Program-made: the position numbers and the translations under genes
NCBI RefSeq assembly: GCF_016863315.1
Contig: NZ_BOOQ01000028.1
Coordinates: forward strand, 113,841 to 177,840
Direction of reading: 5' to 3'
DNA from: Planotetraspora silvatica
GTDB taxonomy: Bacteria; Actinomycetota; Actinomycetes; Streptosporangiales; Streptosporangiaceae
DNA: 64,000 nt
Notes under the pieces: generated by a model
What the model was told of the DNA's origin: nothing
Database searches by the model: none
The model's input: the letters and a program-made list of their open reading frames with translations, nothing else
Shown here: piece by piece, positions 34,862-43,063 of the stretch
Numbering within the stretch: the stretch's first letter is position 1
Layout: each line of letters begins with the position of its first letter

Positions 34862-35625
34862 TGACGACGCTCGACTTCAGCCCACGGCCCGGAGCGGCGC
34901 CGCTGCCCCGGATGGTCCTCGCTCAGGCGGGCGCCGAGGCCCGGGCCATGCTCCGCAACGGCGAGCAGCTGCTGCTCACGATGATCATCCCCATCCTGCT
35001 TCTGGTGGGGTTCTCCCAGGCGGCGCTGATCGACGTCAGCGGGTCGCGGATCGGCTTCGTCACCCCCGGGATCCTGGCGCTCGCCGTGATGTCCACCGCG
35101 TTCACCGGGCAGGCCATCGCGACCGGCTTCGAGCGGCGGTACGGCGTGCTGAAGCGGCTCGGAGCGACTCCCCTGTCCAGGACGGGGCTGCTGCTGGCCA
35201 AGACCTGCGCGGTCATCGCGGTCGAGATCGTGCAGGTCGTGGTGATCGGGGCCGTCGCCCTGGCTCTGGGATGGTCGCCTCAGGGTGACCCGCTGTGGGT
35301 GGTGCTGCTGGTCCTGCTCGGGACGGCGGCCTTCAGCGGGCTCGGCCTGCTCATGGCGGGGACGCTGCGGGCCGAGGCCACGCTGGCGGGGGCGAACCTG
35401 GTGTACCTCCTGCTGCTCGGGCTCGGGGGCGTCGTGTTCCCGCTGACCAAGTTCCCTGACAGCGTCCGGCCGGTGCTGGAACTGCTCCCGATCACGGCTC
35501 TCACGGACGGCATGCGCTCGGTGCTGGAGAACGGCGCGGGTTTCCCCACGGGACCTGTGATCGTGCTTGCCTGCTGGACCGTGGCCGGCCTGGGGCTGGC
35601 GGCCCGTACGTTCCGCTGGGAATAA
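34861..35625 (+). CDS. ABC-2 type transporter permease
   Basis: A 254-residue membrane protein with six predicted helices. After LRNGEQLLLTMIIPILLLVGF come the ABC-2 features: ERRYGVLKRLGATPLSRTGLL in a cytoplasmic loop, GLLMAGTLRAEATLAGANL, and FPLTKFPDSVRPVLELLPIT before the last helices. It pairs with the ATPase encoded at 33675; both partners are present despite the repeat ORF between them. A repeat array starts 8 bp after the stop. Substrate unknown. Confidence 0.92.
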   Translation: MTTLDFSPRPGAAPLPRMVLAQAGAEARAMLRNGEQLLLTMIIPILLLVGFSQAALIDVSGSRIGFVTPGILALAVMSTAFTGQAIATGFERRYGVLKRLGATPLSRTGLLLAKTCAVIAVEIVQVVVIGAVALALGWSPQGDPLWVVLLVLLGTAAFSGLGLLMAGTLRAEATLAGANLVYLLLLGLGGVVFPLTKFPDSVRPVLELLPITALTDGMRSVLENGAGFPTGPVIVLACWTVAGLGLAARTFRWE

Positions 35626-35632
35626 CCACTCC

Positions 35633-35851
35633 CGCGCATGATCACGCCGGGTTTCCGCCCAGGTCGGGGCACGTTTCCCCGAACCCGTGCATGATCACGC
35701 ATGCCGTACGCGCAGGTCGGGCCTGCTGCGACCGAACGTGTGCATGATCACGCTGGGGATGCGTGCAGGTCAGGGCGCGTCTTTCCGAACCTGTGCATGA
35801 TCACGCCCAGGGCTGGTGCATGATCACGCCCGGGGGTGGTGGATGATCATG
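35633..35851. repeat. Second 53-bp-period array with a 23-bp-step tail
   Basis: TGTGCATGATCACG-type 14-mers begin at 35633, 35686, 35739 and 35792, each exactly 53 bp apart and in the same direction. Two further, more degenerate copies follow at 35815 and 35838, each 23 bp on. The three 39-bp spacers share CAGGTCGGG or CAGGTCAGG in their middle and CCGAAC before the next motif. It fills the gap from 8 bp after the ABC permease stop to just before the RhtA-like gene's promoter region. No gene is seen inside. Confidence 0.9.
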
Positions 35852-35946
35852 GCTGGGTGGGGCGGGGTGCCGGATCGGTGGTCTGGCATAGTGCTGGTTG
35901 TCCAGTTTTGGGCGGTAGATCGTTCCTGGCTCCGGGAGTTGCCCGC

Positions 35947-36852
35947 ATGACCGCTGATTCCCTGTCCGGGGGCGCTGAGCCGTACAGGATGCGGGCGGGC
36001 AACGCGCTGCGAGCGGCGTCCGACGCGATCCCGCCGCCCGGGCTCGTCCTCCTGGCGATCCTTTCCGTCCAGGTCGGGGCCGGACTGGCCAAGAACCTGT
36101 TCGCCCAGCTTCCCCCCTCCGCGGTGGTGTTCCTCCGGATCGCCACCGGCGCGATCATCCTCGTCGCCGTGGTCCGGCCCAAGGTGCGCGGGCTGACACG
36201 ACGCGACCTCACGGTCGGCATCGGCTTCGGCATCAGCCTCGGTCTGATGAACCTCTCGTTCTACGAGGCGCTGGCGCGCCTGCCCATCGGGATCGCGGTG
36301 GCCATCGAGTTCATCGGGCCCCTCACCCTCGCCGTGGTCTCCTCCCGCCGCCGGCTCGACCTGATCTGGGTGGTCCTGGCCGCCGCGGGTGTGATCCTGC
36401 TCGCCCCCTGGAGCCAGGGAGACGGGGCGAACTGGGCCGGAATCGGCTTCGGCGCGCTCGCGGGCGTGTTCTGGGCCGCCTACATCGTGCTGTCCGCCGC
36501 GACCGGCGCCCGGTTCCCCGGCGCCAGCGGGCTCTCCTTCGCCATGATCGTGTCCACGATCCTCGTCACGCCCGTCGGCGTCGTCTCGGGCGGCAGCGGC
36601 CTGCTCGATCCCGAGATCCTTCTCATCGGCGCGGGCGTCGGACTGCTGTCGTCGGTCATCCCCTACTCGCTGGAACTCGAGGCGCTCCGGCGGATGCCCA
36701 AGCAGGTCTTCGGGATCCTGATGAGCCTGGAGCCCGCCGTCGCCGCACTGGTCGGGCTCTTCGTCCTCGGCGAGGTGCTCCAGTTGCACGAGTGGGCCGC
36801 CATCGGCTGCGTCGTCGTGGCGTCCATCGGCGCCACCCGGATCCGGTCCTGA
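35947..36852 (+). CDS. EamA/RhtA-like amino acid exporter
   Basis: A 301-residue membrane protein with ten predicted helices (two EamA repeats). VQVGAGLAKNLFAQLPPSAV near the start and IPYSLELEALRRMPKQVFG, followed by LMSLEPAVAALVG, closely follow E. coli RhtA, a threonine/homoserine exporter. The ATG at 35947 has GGGAG upstream; the frame is open to 35836, but that segment is non-homologous. A CATAGT -10-like box lies near 35887. It stands alone between the array and ctaA. Confidence 0.88.
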   Translation: MTADSLSGGAEPYRMRAGNALRAASDAIPPPGLVLLAILSVQVGAGLAKNLFAQLPPSAVVFLRIATGAIILVAVVRPKVRGLTRRDLTVGIGFGISLGLMNLSFYEALARLPIGIAVAIEFIGPLTLAVVSSRRRLDLIWVVLAAAGVILLAPWSQGDGANWAGIGFGALAGVFWAAYIVLSAATGARFPGASGLSFAMIVSTILVTPVGVVSGGSGLLDPEILLIGAGVGLLSSVIPYSLELEALRRMPKQVFGILMSLEPAVAALVGLFVLGEVLQLHEWAAIGCVVVASIGATRIRS

Positions 36853-36913
36853 CTCGCTGGCGTAACACGAAAGCGATTCAGATCACCTTGCTATAGGAGG
36901 ATCAGGGTCGAAG

Positions 36914-36942
36914 GGGACACCACCCCTGCCTCCGCCTACGAT
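36914..36942 (+). promoter_or_regulatory. Candidate promoter giving a leaderless ctaA transcript
   Basis: GGGACA (36914-36919) and TACGAT (36937-36942) are separated by 17 bp. A start point 7-8 bp later falls on the GTG at 36950, giving a leaderless transcript. The same GGGACA-17-TACAGT layout precedes the PrsW gene in this window, which supports both. Confidence 0.45.
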
Positions 36943-36949
36943 GATTGCC

Positions 36950-37954
36950 GTGACCCGCCTAGTTGACCGGCTTCGCCCCCATGCGATCGCCTTCTATCGC
37001 TCGTTCTGGTTCTCCACCCCCGCCACGATGCGGTTGTGGGCCCTGGCGGCGGTCGTGGTCAACGCGGGCATCACCGTCACGGGCGCCGCCGTACGGCTGA
37101 CCGGATCCGGCCTCGGCTGCCCCACCTGGCCGCGGTGCACCCCGGACAGCTTCGTCCCGGCTCCGCATGACTCGCACTCCCCGGTCAACATGGCCATCGA
37201 GTTCGGCAACCGCCTGCTCACCTTCCTGGTCCTGGCCGTCGCGGTCGCCTGCCTGATCGCCGCCGTACGGCTCGCGCGGGCCGGCCACGGGGAGGGCCGC
37301 CGCGTCCTGGTACGGCTGGCCGCGCTCCAGCCGATCGGGGTCGTCGCGCAGGCGCTGTGGGGCGGCCTGGTGGTCCGCACCCTGCTCAACCCGGTGACGG
37401 TCAGCGTGCACTTCCTCCTGTCGGTCGGCATGATCGCCGCGGCCTTCACCTTGTACGCGCGGTCCGGGGAGGGCGACGCCCCGCCCCATCGGCTGGTCCA
37501 CCGGGACATCAGGACGCTGGGCTTCTTCCTCACCGCCGCGGTCTTCGTCCTGATCATCGTGGGCGTCGTGGTCACGGGCACCGGACCGCACTCCGGCGAC
37601 CAGGCGGCCTCGCGGTTCGGCTTCGACATCGAGAGCGTGGTGCGGCTGCACACCGACGTCGTCTGGATCGTGGTCGGGCTGACCTTCGCGCTGCTGTTCG
37701 CGCTCCACGTGACCGACTCGCCCGGCCGGGCGAGACGCGGGGCGCTGGTGCTGCTCGGCGTGGAACTGGCCCAGGGCGTGATCGGCTACGTGCAGTACTT
37801 CCTCGCCGTCCCCGCCTTCATCGTGGGCCTGCACGTTCTCGGCGCGACCCTGGTGTGGATCGCGACCCTGCGGGTGGTGTTCCTGATGCGATCACGCGGT
37901 GCGCTGGGCGCGCCCGCACCCGACCGGGCCCTCCCCCACACCGCCAACGCCTGA
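36950..37954 (+). CDS. ctaA: Heme A synthase (COX15/CtaA)
   Basis: A ~334-residue membrane protein with eight helices, which oxidises heme O to heme A for cytochrome oxidase. It has the first-half motif TGAAVRLTGSGLGCPTWPRC, followed by IEFGNRLLTF, and the heme-ligand histidines in VHFLLS, RLHTDVVW and GLHVLGATLVW. I choose GTG 36950 from the promoter spacing; an in-frame ATG at 36941 is the alternative. ctaB lies 4 kb downstream on the other strand. A Cys pair, seen near PTWPRC, is common in actinobacterial members. Confidence 0.95.
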   Translation: MTRLVDRLRPHAIAFYRSFWFSTPATMRLWALAAVVVNAGITVTGAAVRLTGSGLGCPTWPRCTPDSFVPAPHDSHSPVNMAIEFGNRLLTFLVLAVAVACLIAAVRLARAGHGEGRRVLVRLAALQPIGVVAQALWGGLVVRTLLNPVTVSVHFLLSVGMIAAAFTLYARSGEGDAPPHRLVHRDIRTLGFFLTAAVFVLIIVGVVVTGTGPHSGDQAASRFGFDIESVVRLHTDVVWIVVGLTFALLFALHVTDSPGRARRGALVLLGVELAQGVIGYVQYFLAVPAFIVGLHVLGATLVWIATLRVVFLMRSRGALGAPAPDRALPHTANA

Positions 37955-37964
37955 TCCGCCGCGC

Positions 37965-38663
37965 ATGATCCGCCTGCCGCGCCCCCCGTGGTCACGCGCG
38001 ACACAGCGAACGGCCTTCCAGATCCTCGTCCTGCTGAGCGTGCTCCCCCTGGTGCCGATCACCTGGGCCTGGCTGGAGAGCGCGCCCCATCGGGTGGTCG
38101 CGCGGCCTGACACGGACTGGATCGACTCGGTGCCCGTGATGCCCGCGGCGCTCGTGCTCGGCGCGGGCATCGGCGGCGACCGGCCCACGCCGATGCTCCG
38201 GACCCGGCTGGATCTGGCGGCCCGGCTCTACCAGGCCGGCAAGATCAGGGCGATCCTCGTGTCAGGCGACAACAGCCGGGCCGGGTACGACGAGCCGACC
38301 GTGATGCGCGATTACCTCATCGGCCATGGAATACCGGTCACGAAGATCGCCCTCGACTATGCCGGTTTCGACACCTGGGACTCCTGCGTCCGGGCCAACA
38401 AGATCTTCGGTGCGACCCGCCTCATCGTGGTGACACAGGAGTTCCATCTCCCCCGGGCCGTGGCGCTGTGCCGTACGGCGGGGCTGGAGACGTTCGGCGT
38501 GGGCGACGACTCGAGCCACGACTGGCCGGTGGAGACGGCCGTGTACGCCGCCAGGGAGATCCCCGCGGCGGCCAAGGCGCTGCTGAACAGCGTGGTCCTG
38601 AACTCCTCCCCGCAGTTCCTCGGTCCCCGCGAGACCACCCTGGACGACGCGCTCGCGGGCTGA
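37965..38663 (+). CDS. YdcF/SanA family protein (DUF218)
   Basis: A 232-residue protein with one N-terminal membrane helix (ILVLLSVLPLVPITWAWLES) and a DUF218 domain: ALVLGAGIGGDRPTPMLRTRL, ILVSGDNSRAGYDEPTVMRDYL, and TRLIVVTQEFHLPRAVALC near the end. SanA-like members are linked to barrier function and vancomycin resistance in E. coli, but biochemical role is unclear. It follows ctaA by 10 bp and may be co-transcribed; the next gene is convergent. Confidence 0.88.
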   Translation: MIRLPRPPWSRATQRTAFQILVLLSVLPLVPITWAWLESAPHRVVARPDTDWIDSVPVMPAALVLGAGIGGDRPTPMLRTRLDLAARLYQAGKIRAILVSGDNSRAGYDEPTVMRDYLIGHGIPVTKIALDYAGFDTWDSCVRANKIFGATRLIVVTQEFHLPRAVALCRTAGLETFGVGDDSSHDWPVETAVYAAREIPAAAKALLNSVVLNSSPQFLGPRETTLDDALAG

Positions 38664-38686
38664 CCGCGTCAAGGGATCCACGGAGG

Positions 38687-40039
38687 CTATCCGGCGCCGG
38701 CGGAGGAGCCCGGCGGGTAGCCGCCGGGGTCGTATCCGGGCGGACCCGAGGGGTGACCGCCCGGCCCGTAACCGGGAGGGCCGTATCCCTGCCCGGGACC
38801 ACCGGGCGGGAAGCCGCCTGGTCCGTAGCCGGGGATCCGCGGCGGGTGGCCTGAATTGGGGGCCCCGGGCGCGTACCCGGGCGGCGGCACCCCCTTCGCC
38901 GCGCGGGCCTGGTGCCGTTCGGGCATCGGGAAGGACAGGCGGGCGTAGGCCATCAGGTCGGCGAGCGAGCGCTGGGTGCCCCGGAAGGACTCCTCGCCGA
39001 CGCCGCCGCGGGCGGCGCGCTCGTGGAGCAGGCCGAGCTCGGTGGCGGCGAGCTGGTAGTCGCTCATGGCCCGGGCGCCGGCCTTGCCGCCGAGTGCCTT
39101 GGCCCAGGTGCGGGCGTGCCTGCGGCGCCGCAGCGACGACAACATGTAGATGTCGGCCTGGTTGACCAGGCCGTTGCGCTCGTACGGCGGCAGGTAGTGG
39201 TGGATCAGGCCGACGATGCGCTTCCTGTCCCTGACGATCACCGTGATCTCGATCACCAGGATGACCATGAGGATCAGGTACGCGATCGCGAGCCCGCCGA
39301 AACCGCCGAAGGAGGCGAAGCCGTTCCAGATGCCGTGCAGGGCCATGGCCCCGATCCAGCCCGCGATGATCATGATGGTCGCGGGCGCTCCCCTGCGGTT
39401 GGCCGCGTACGCCACCGAGATGCCGATCAGGGACGTGAACAGGGGATGCGCGAACGGGGAGAGCACCCCGCGCAGCACCACGGTGGCGGCGAGCCCCTCG
39501 GGGCCGTTCTGGTCCAGCGCGGCGAGGTAGTAGCTGACGTTCTCCGACATCGCGAAGCCGAGGCCGACCATGCTCGCGTAGATGATGCCGTCGGTCGGCC
39601 CGTCCAGTTCCTGCCGCCGGAACCGCAGCAGCCCCAGCAGCACCAGGCCTTTCAGCGTCTCCTCGACCGGCGGCGCGCCGAACGTGGCGACCAGGTTCCG
39701 CGCGCTGGTCGGGTCCCCGAGCGTCCGCTCTAAAGCGAGCAGGTTGAGCGAGTTGAGGATGCCGGCGAGCAGGACGGCGATCCCCGCCCCCCACGCGAAC
39801 GCGAAGATCAGAGTGGTGCGCGGTTCCGGCTCCATCCGGTCGAGGGCGAGCACGCCCGCGAGCAGCAGCGGGACGGGCGCGACGGCCAGCCCGAGCGCGA
39901 GGGTGAACTGGACCGGATCGCCGTTCAGGATGTCGAAGGAGAACGACACCAGGGCACAGATCCCCGCGATGACCAGGCCGATGATCAGGCCTGCCGACGG
40001 GCGGTCCTTCAGCACCGCGCGGGGATCAAGGCTCGCCAT
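38687..40039 (-). CDS. PrsW family intramembrane metalloprotease with Gly/Pro-rich tail
   Basis: A 450-residue protein. About eight helices span residues ~20-300 with the PrsW motifs: PPVEETLKG (metal/catalytic Glu pair), FAMSENVSYY, SPFAHPLFTSL and ALHGIWN. PrsW cleaves anti-sigma factors in Bacillus. The C-terminal ~80 residues are a repetitive Gly/Pro/Tyr tail (GYGPGGFPPGG, GPPGYGPGG), possibly cell-wall or surface exposed. ATG 40039 follows a leaderless-type -10 (TACAGT); the longer frame to 40171 is not similar to the family. Confidence 0.9.
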   Translation of the reverse strand: MASLDPRAVLKDRPSAGLIIGLVIAGICALVSFSFDILNGDPVQFTLALGLAVAPVPLLLAGVLALDRMEPEPRTTLIFAFAWGAGIAVLLAGILNSLNLLALERTLGDPTSARNLVATFGAPPVEETLKGLVLLGLLRFRRQELDGPTDGIIYASMVGLGFAMSENVSYYLAALDQNGPEGLAATVVLRGVLSPFAHPLFTSLIGISVAYAANRRGAPATIMIIAGWIGAMALHGIWNGFASFGGFGGLAIAYLILMVILVIEITVIVRDRKRIVGLIHHYLPPYERNGLVNQADIYMLSSLRRRRHARTWAKALGGKAGARAMSDYQLAATELGLLHERAARGGVGEESFRGTQRSLADLMAYARLSFPMPERHQARAAKGVPPPGYAPGAPNSGHPPRIPGYGPGGFPPGGPGQGYGPPGYGPGGHPSGPPGYDPGGYPPGSSAGAG

Positions 40040-40045
40040 TCCGCG

Positions 40046-40074
40046 ACTGTAACCGAACACGCACGTCCTGTCCC
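40046..40074 (-). promoter_or_regulatory. Candidate leaderless promoter of the PrsW gene
   Basis: On the minus strand GGGACA (40074-40069) and TACAGT (40051-40046) lie 17 bp apart. The -10 ends 6 bp before the ATG at 40039, so transcription would start on or next to it. There is no ribosome binding site, consistent with a leaderless mRNA. Confidence 0.45.
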
Positions 40075-40238
40075 CTCCGGCCCCCGGCAGACCGCCGCAC
40101 CGGCCGAGCCCGCGGGCCTTCGGACCGGAAAGCCAGGCCTTTCCACGAAACAGGCGGGCACCAGACCTCACGCACGGCCTCCATCGCGGGGGCCCGCGAT
40201 ATTTTCGCCAGCGCGATGTCGGCTTCGAGCAGGTGAGG

Positions 40239-41804
40239 ATGATGGACGAGCCATCTCAGGACGGCCTGGGCCGGCGCCGTTTCCTTCGCGTGGCCGGCGC
40301 CGCGGCCGTCGCGGGATCCATCGGCGGGTGCGCGGGATCGCGGGAGCCCGCCGCCCTCACGCCGCCCCCGGCCGGCCCGCCTCCGCTTCTCTCGCCGCCT
40401 CCTGTGCCTCTCTCGCCGCCGCCCCTGCCCGAGCGGCTCCTTCCCGGGGACCCCGGCTGGCGCCTGACCTCGTACGGCCTCGCGGGCGCCGTCGACGGCT
40501 ATTGCGACAAGGTCAGCGTGCTCCCCGGCGAGCCGGTCGGCCTGCATGTGTCGACCGTCACCGACGGCTTCCGCGTCACGGCCTACCGCATGGGCTGGTA
40601 CGGCGGCGCCCTCGCACGGAAGATCTGGAGTTCCGGATGGGTTCGCGGGCGGGCCCACACTCCCGCCGGGCTGGACCCGGCCACCCGGACCGTCACCACC
40701 GGATGGCCGCGGTCGGCCACGGTGCCCACGGACGGCTGGCCCGAGGGCGCCTACCTGCTCCGCCTCGACGCCGCCGGAGGGTCCCAGCGATACGTCCCGC
40801 TGGTCGTCCGATCGGCGAGCACCGCCGGGAAGACCGTGCTGGTCCATGCCGCCGCCACCTGGCAGGCCTACAACGCCTGGGGCGGCTACAGCCTCTATCT
40901 CGGTGCGGGCGGCGGATACGACACCCGTTCGCTGGCCGTCAGCTTCGACCGGCCGTACGACGTCACGGGCATGGAGAAGTTCCTCATCCACGAACGCGCG
41001 GTCGTGGCACTGGCCGAGCGGCTCGGCGTGGACCTCGCGTACACCACCGGGCTCGATCTCGGCCGTGACCGGGCCCTCGACGGCGCCAGGGCGGTCTTCT
41101 TCCTGGGCCACGACGAGTACTGGACGCCTGAGGCGCGCCGTCGCGTCACCGCCGCCAGGGACGCCGGCACGAACCTCGCGTTCCTCGGGGCCAACACCTG
41201 CTACCGCCGCGTCCGCCTGGAGGGGAACGGCCGCCGGGTGGTCTGCTACAAGACCGACGCGGGCCTCGATCCCGTGTACGGCACCCGGCCTGACCTGGTG
41301 ACGGCGGACTTCCGGGCCGAGCCGATGCCCGATCCCGAGTCGTCACTCGTCGGCGTCTACTACGACGGCTTCCCGGCCGACGCGCCCTATGTGGTCACCG
41401 CGCCCCATCACTGGGTCTTCGCGGGTACGGGAGTCGCGTACGGCGACTCCTTCCCCCACCTGGTGGGGGTGGAGTACGACCGGGTGAACCCGAGCGTGCC
41501 GACCCCGCGGCCGCTGGAGATCCTCGCCCACTCGCCCCTGATGTGCGGCAGGAGGCCGAGTCACGCCGACTCGGCCTATTACACGGCGCCGAGCGGGGCC
41601 GGGGTGTTCGCCTCGGGGACGATGCGGTGGGCCGAGGCGCTGATGGCCGGAACGCGCGACAGCCCGGTGGCCCACGGAATCGACGGGCGCACCCGGTGTT
41701 TCGTCACGACGGTGACGGAGAACCTGCTGCGGTCCTTCGCTCGCGGCCCCGCCGGAGAGCTCGAACCGGCCCCGAGGGACAACGTCACCGACGTGTACGG
41801 CTGA
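40239..41804 (+). CDS. Tat-exported lipoprotein with N,N-dimethylformamidase-like domain
   Basis: A ~521-residue protein. The N-terminus has a twin-arginine signal (GRRRFLRVAGAAAVAGS) and a lipobox ending IGGC, followed by a Pro-rich linker. The body resembles the large-subunit C-terminal domain of N,N-dimethylformamidase: FRVTAYRMGWYGGA, VLVHAAATWQAYNAWGGYSLY, YDVTGMEKFL, FFLGHDEYWTPEARR and FLGANTCYRRVRLEG. The catalytic acid/His positions cannot be confirmed by eye, and substrates of such secreted members are unknown. ATG 40239 or 40242 could be used. It is convergent with ctaB. Confidence 0.82.
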   Translation: MMDEPSQDGLGRRRFLRVAGAAAVAGSIGGCAGSREPAALTPPPAGPPPLLSPPPVPLSPPPLPERLLPGDPGWRLTSYGLAGAVDGYCDKVSVLPGEPVGLHVSTVTDGFRVTAYRMGWYGGALARKIWSSGWVRGRAHTPAGLDPATRTVTTGWPRSATVPTDGWPEGAYLLRLDAAGGSQRYVPLVVRSASTAGKTVLVHAAATWQAYNAWGGYSLYLGAGGGYDTRSLAVSFDRPYDVTGMEKFLIHERAVVALAERLGVDLAYTTGLDLGRDRALDGARAVFFLGHDEYWTPEARRRVTAARDAGTNLAFLGANTCYRRVRLEGNGRRVVCYKTDAGLDPVYGTRPDLVTADFRAEPMPDPESSLVGVYYDGFPADAPYVVTAPHHWVFAGTGVAYGDSFPHLVGVEYDRVNPSVPTPRPLEILAHSPLMCGRRPSHADSAYYTAPSGAGVFASGTMRWAEALMAGTRDSPVAHGIDGRTRCFVTTVTENLLRSFARGPAGELEPAPRDNVTDVYG

Positions 41805-41822
41805 GCCGTACCGAGCGGACGG

Positions 41823-42785
41823 TCAGACGAAGAGCGCGTCGACCGCGACCGCGAGGAAGAGCAGTGCCAGGTAGATGTTCGACCAGTGGAAGAACCGCAT
41901 CGGCCGCAGGTCGACGCCCGTCTTGCCGGCGTTGAGCCGGCCGAGCAGGCGGTAGACCTCCCACAGGCACCCGGCGCCGAGGACGAGGGCCACCGCCGGA
42001 TAGATCAGGGTGGTCTTCGCCACAGGCCACAGCAGCAGCGAGCACAGCACGGTCGCCCAGGTGTAGGCGATGGTCTGCCGCACGACCTGGCGTTCGGTGG
42101 CCACGACGGGCAACATCGGGACATGGGCCGCGGCGTAGTCCTCGCGGTAACGCATGGCGAGGGTCCACGTGTGCGGGGGCGTCCAGAAGAAGACGACGCC
42201 GAACAGCACCAGGGGCGCCCAGGACAGGCCGCCGGTGATCCCGGCCCAGCCGATCAGCACCGGCATGCAGCCCGCGATGCCGCCCCACACGATGTTCTGC
42301 GACGTCCGCCGCTTGAGGATCATCGAGTAGACGAAGACGTAGAACAGGATCGCGGCCAGCGAGAGCCCCGCGGCCACCCAGTTCACCGTGAGGCCGAGGC
42401 CGAGGGTGGACAGGACGCCGAGGACGATGCCGAAGACGAGCGCCCCCTGCGGGGTGACGTCGGCCTTGGCCAGCGGCCTGCGGCGCGTGCGCCGCATGGT
42501 CTTGTCGATGTCCCTGTCGATGTAGCAGTTCAGGACGTTCGCGCTGCCCGCGGAGAGGGTGCCGAAGACCATCGTCGCCGTGGCCGTCCACAGCGGAGGA
42601 AGACCCCGCGCCGCGAGGAACATCACCGGCAGGGTCGTGATCAGGAGCAGCTCGATGATCCGGGGCTTGGTGAGCGCCACGTACGCCTTGATGACCGTCC
42701 CGAGGGTACGGGTGGTCGTGGCGGCGGCGGCCGTCTCGGCGGTTCCCGGCGGGGCCATCGTTTGCTTGTTCGTCAGCAGCGTCAA
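41823..42785 (-). CDS. ctaB: Protoheme IX farnesyltransferase (heme O synthase)
   Basis: A 320-residue membrane prenyltransferase with nine helices. The prenyl-diphosphate/Mg motifs are [20 protein letters not shown] near residue 85-105 and [13 protein letters not shown] near 215. It attaches farnesyl to heme B to make heme O, the substrate of CtaA. It is divergent from tkt, the usual arrangement in actinomycetes. The product localises to the inner membrane. Confidence 0.95.
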   Translation of the reverse strand: MTLLTNKQTMAPPGTAETAAAATTTRTLGTVIKAYVALTKPRIIELLLITTLPVMFLAARGLPPLWTATATMVFGTLSAGSANVLNCYIDRDIDKTMRRTRRRPLAKADVTPQGALVFGIVLGVLSTLGLGLTVNWVAAGLSLAAILFYVFVYSMILKRRTSQNIVWGGIAGCMPVLIGWAGITGGLSWAPLVLFGVVFFWTPPHTWTLAMRYREDYAAAHVPMLPVVATERQVVRQTIAYTWATVLCSLLLWPVAKTTLIYPAVALVLGAGCLWEVYRLLGRLNAGKTGVDLRPMRFFHWSNIYLALLFLAVAVDALFV

Positions 42786-43063
42786 GGCGCTTCCAACACA
42801 TGCGGGGTCAACGCGTAACCTCTGATTAGAGCGGATCTCCGGGCAGCACCCGGCAGTTGAGCAATCACTGTAGTCGGGGAGACCGGTGGTCCAGGAACTG
42901 GGGCCGAAAGCCCTCCCTGTCCCGCCACCCGGAGGCCTCGCTGCTCAGGTGCCTCGCGGCCGACCGAGGGGCTGCCGAACGGCAGTACAGCGGACCCACT
43001 AGGGTCCCCGTGTGGGCGGGAATGCCACAACCCAGCGCGAATAAACAAGAGGGGATCGAGCAG

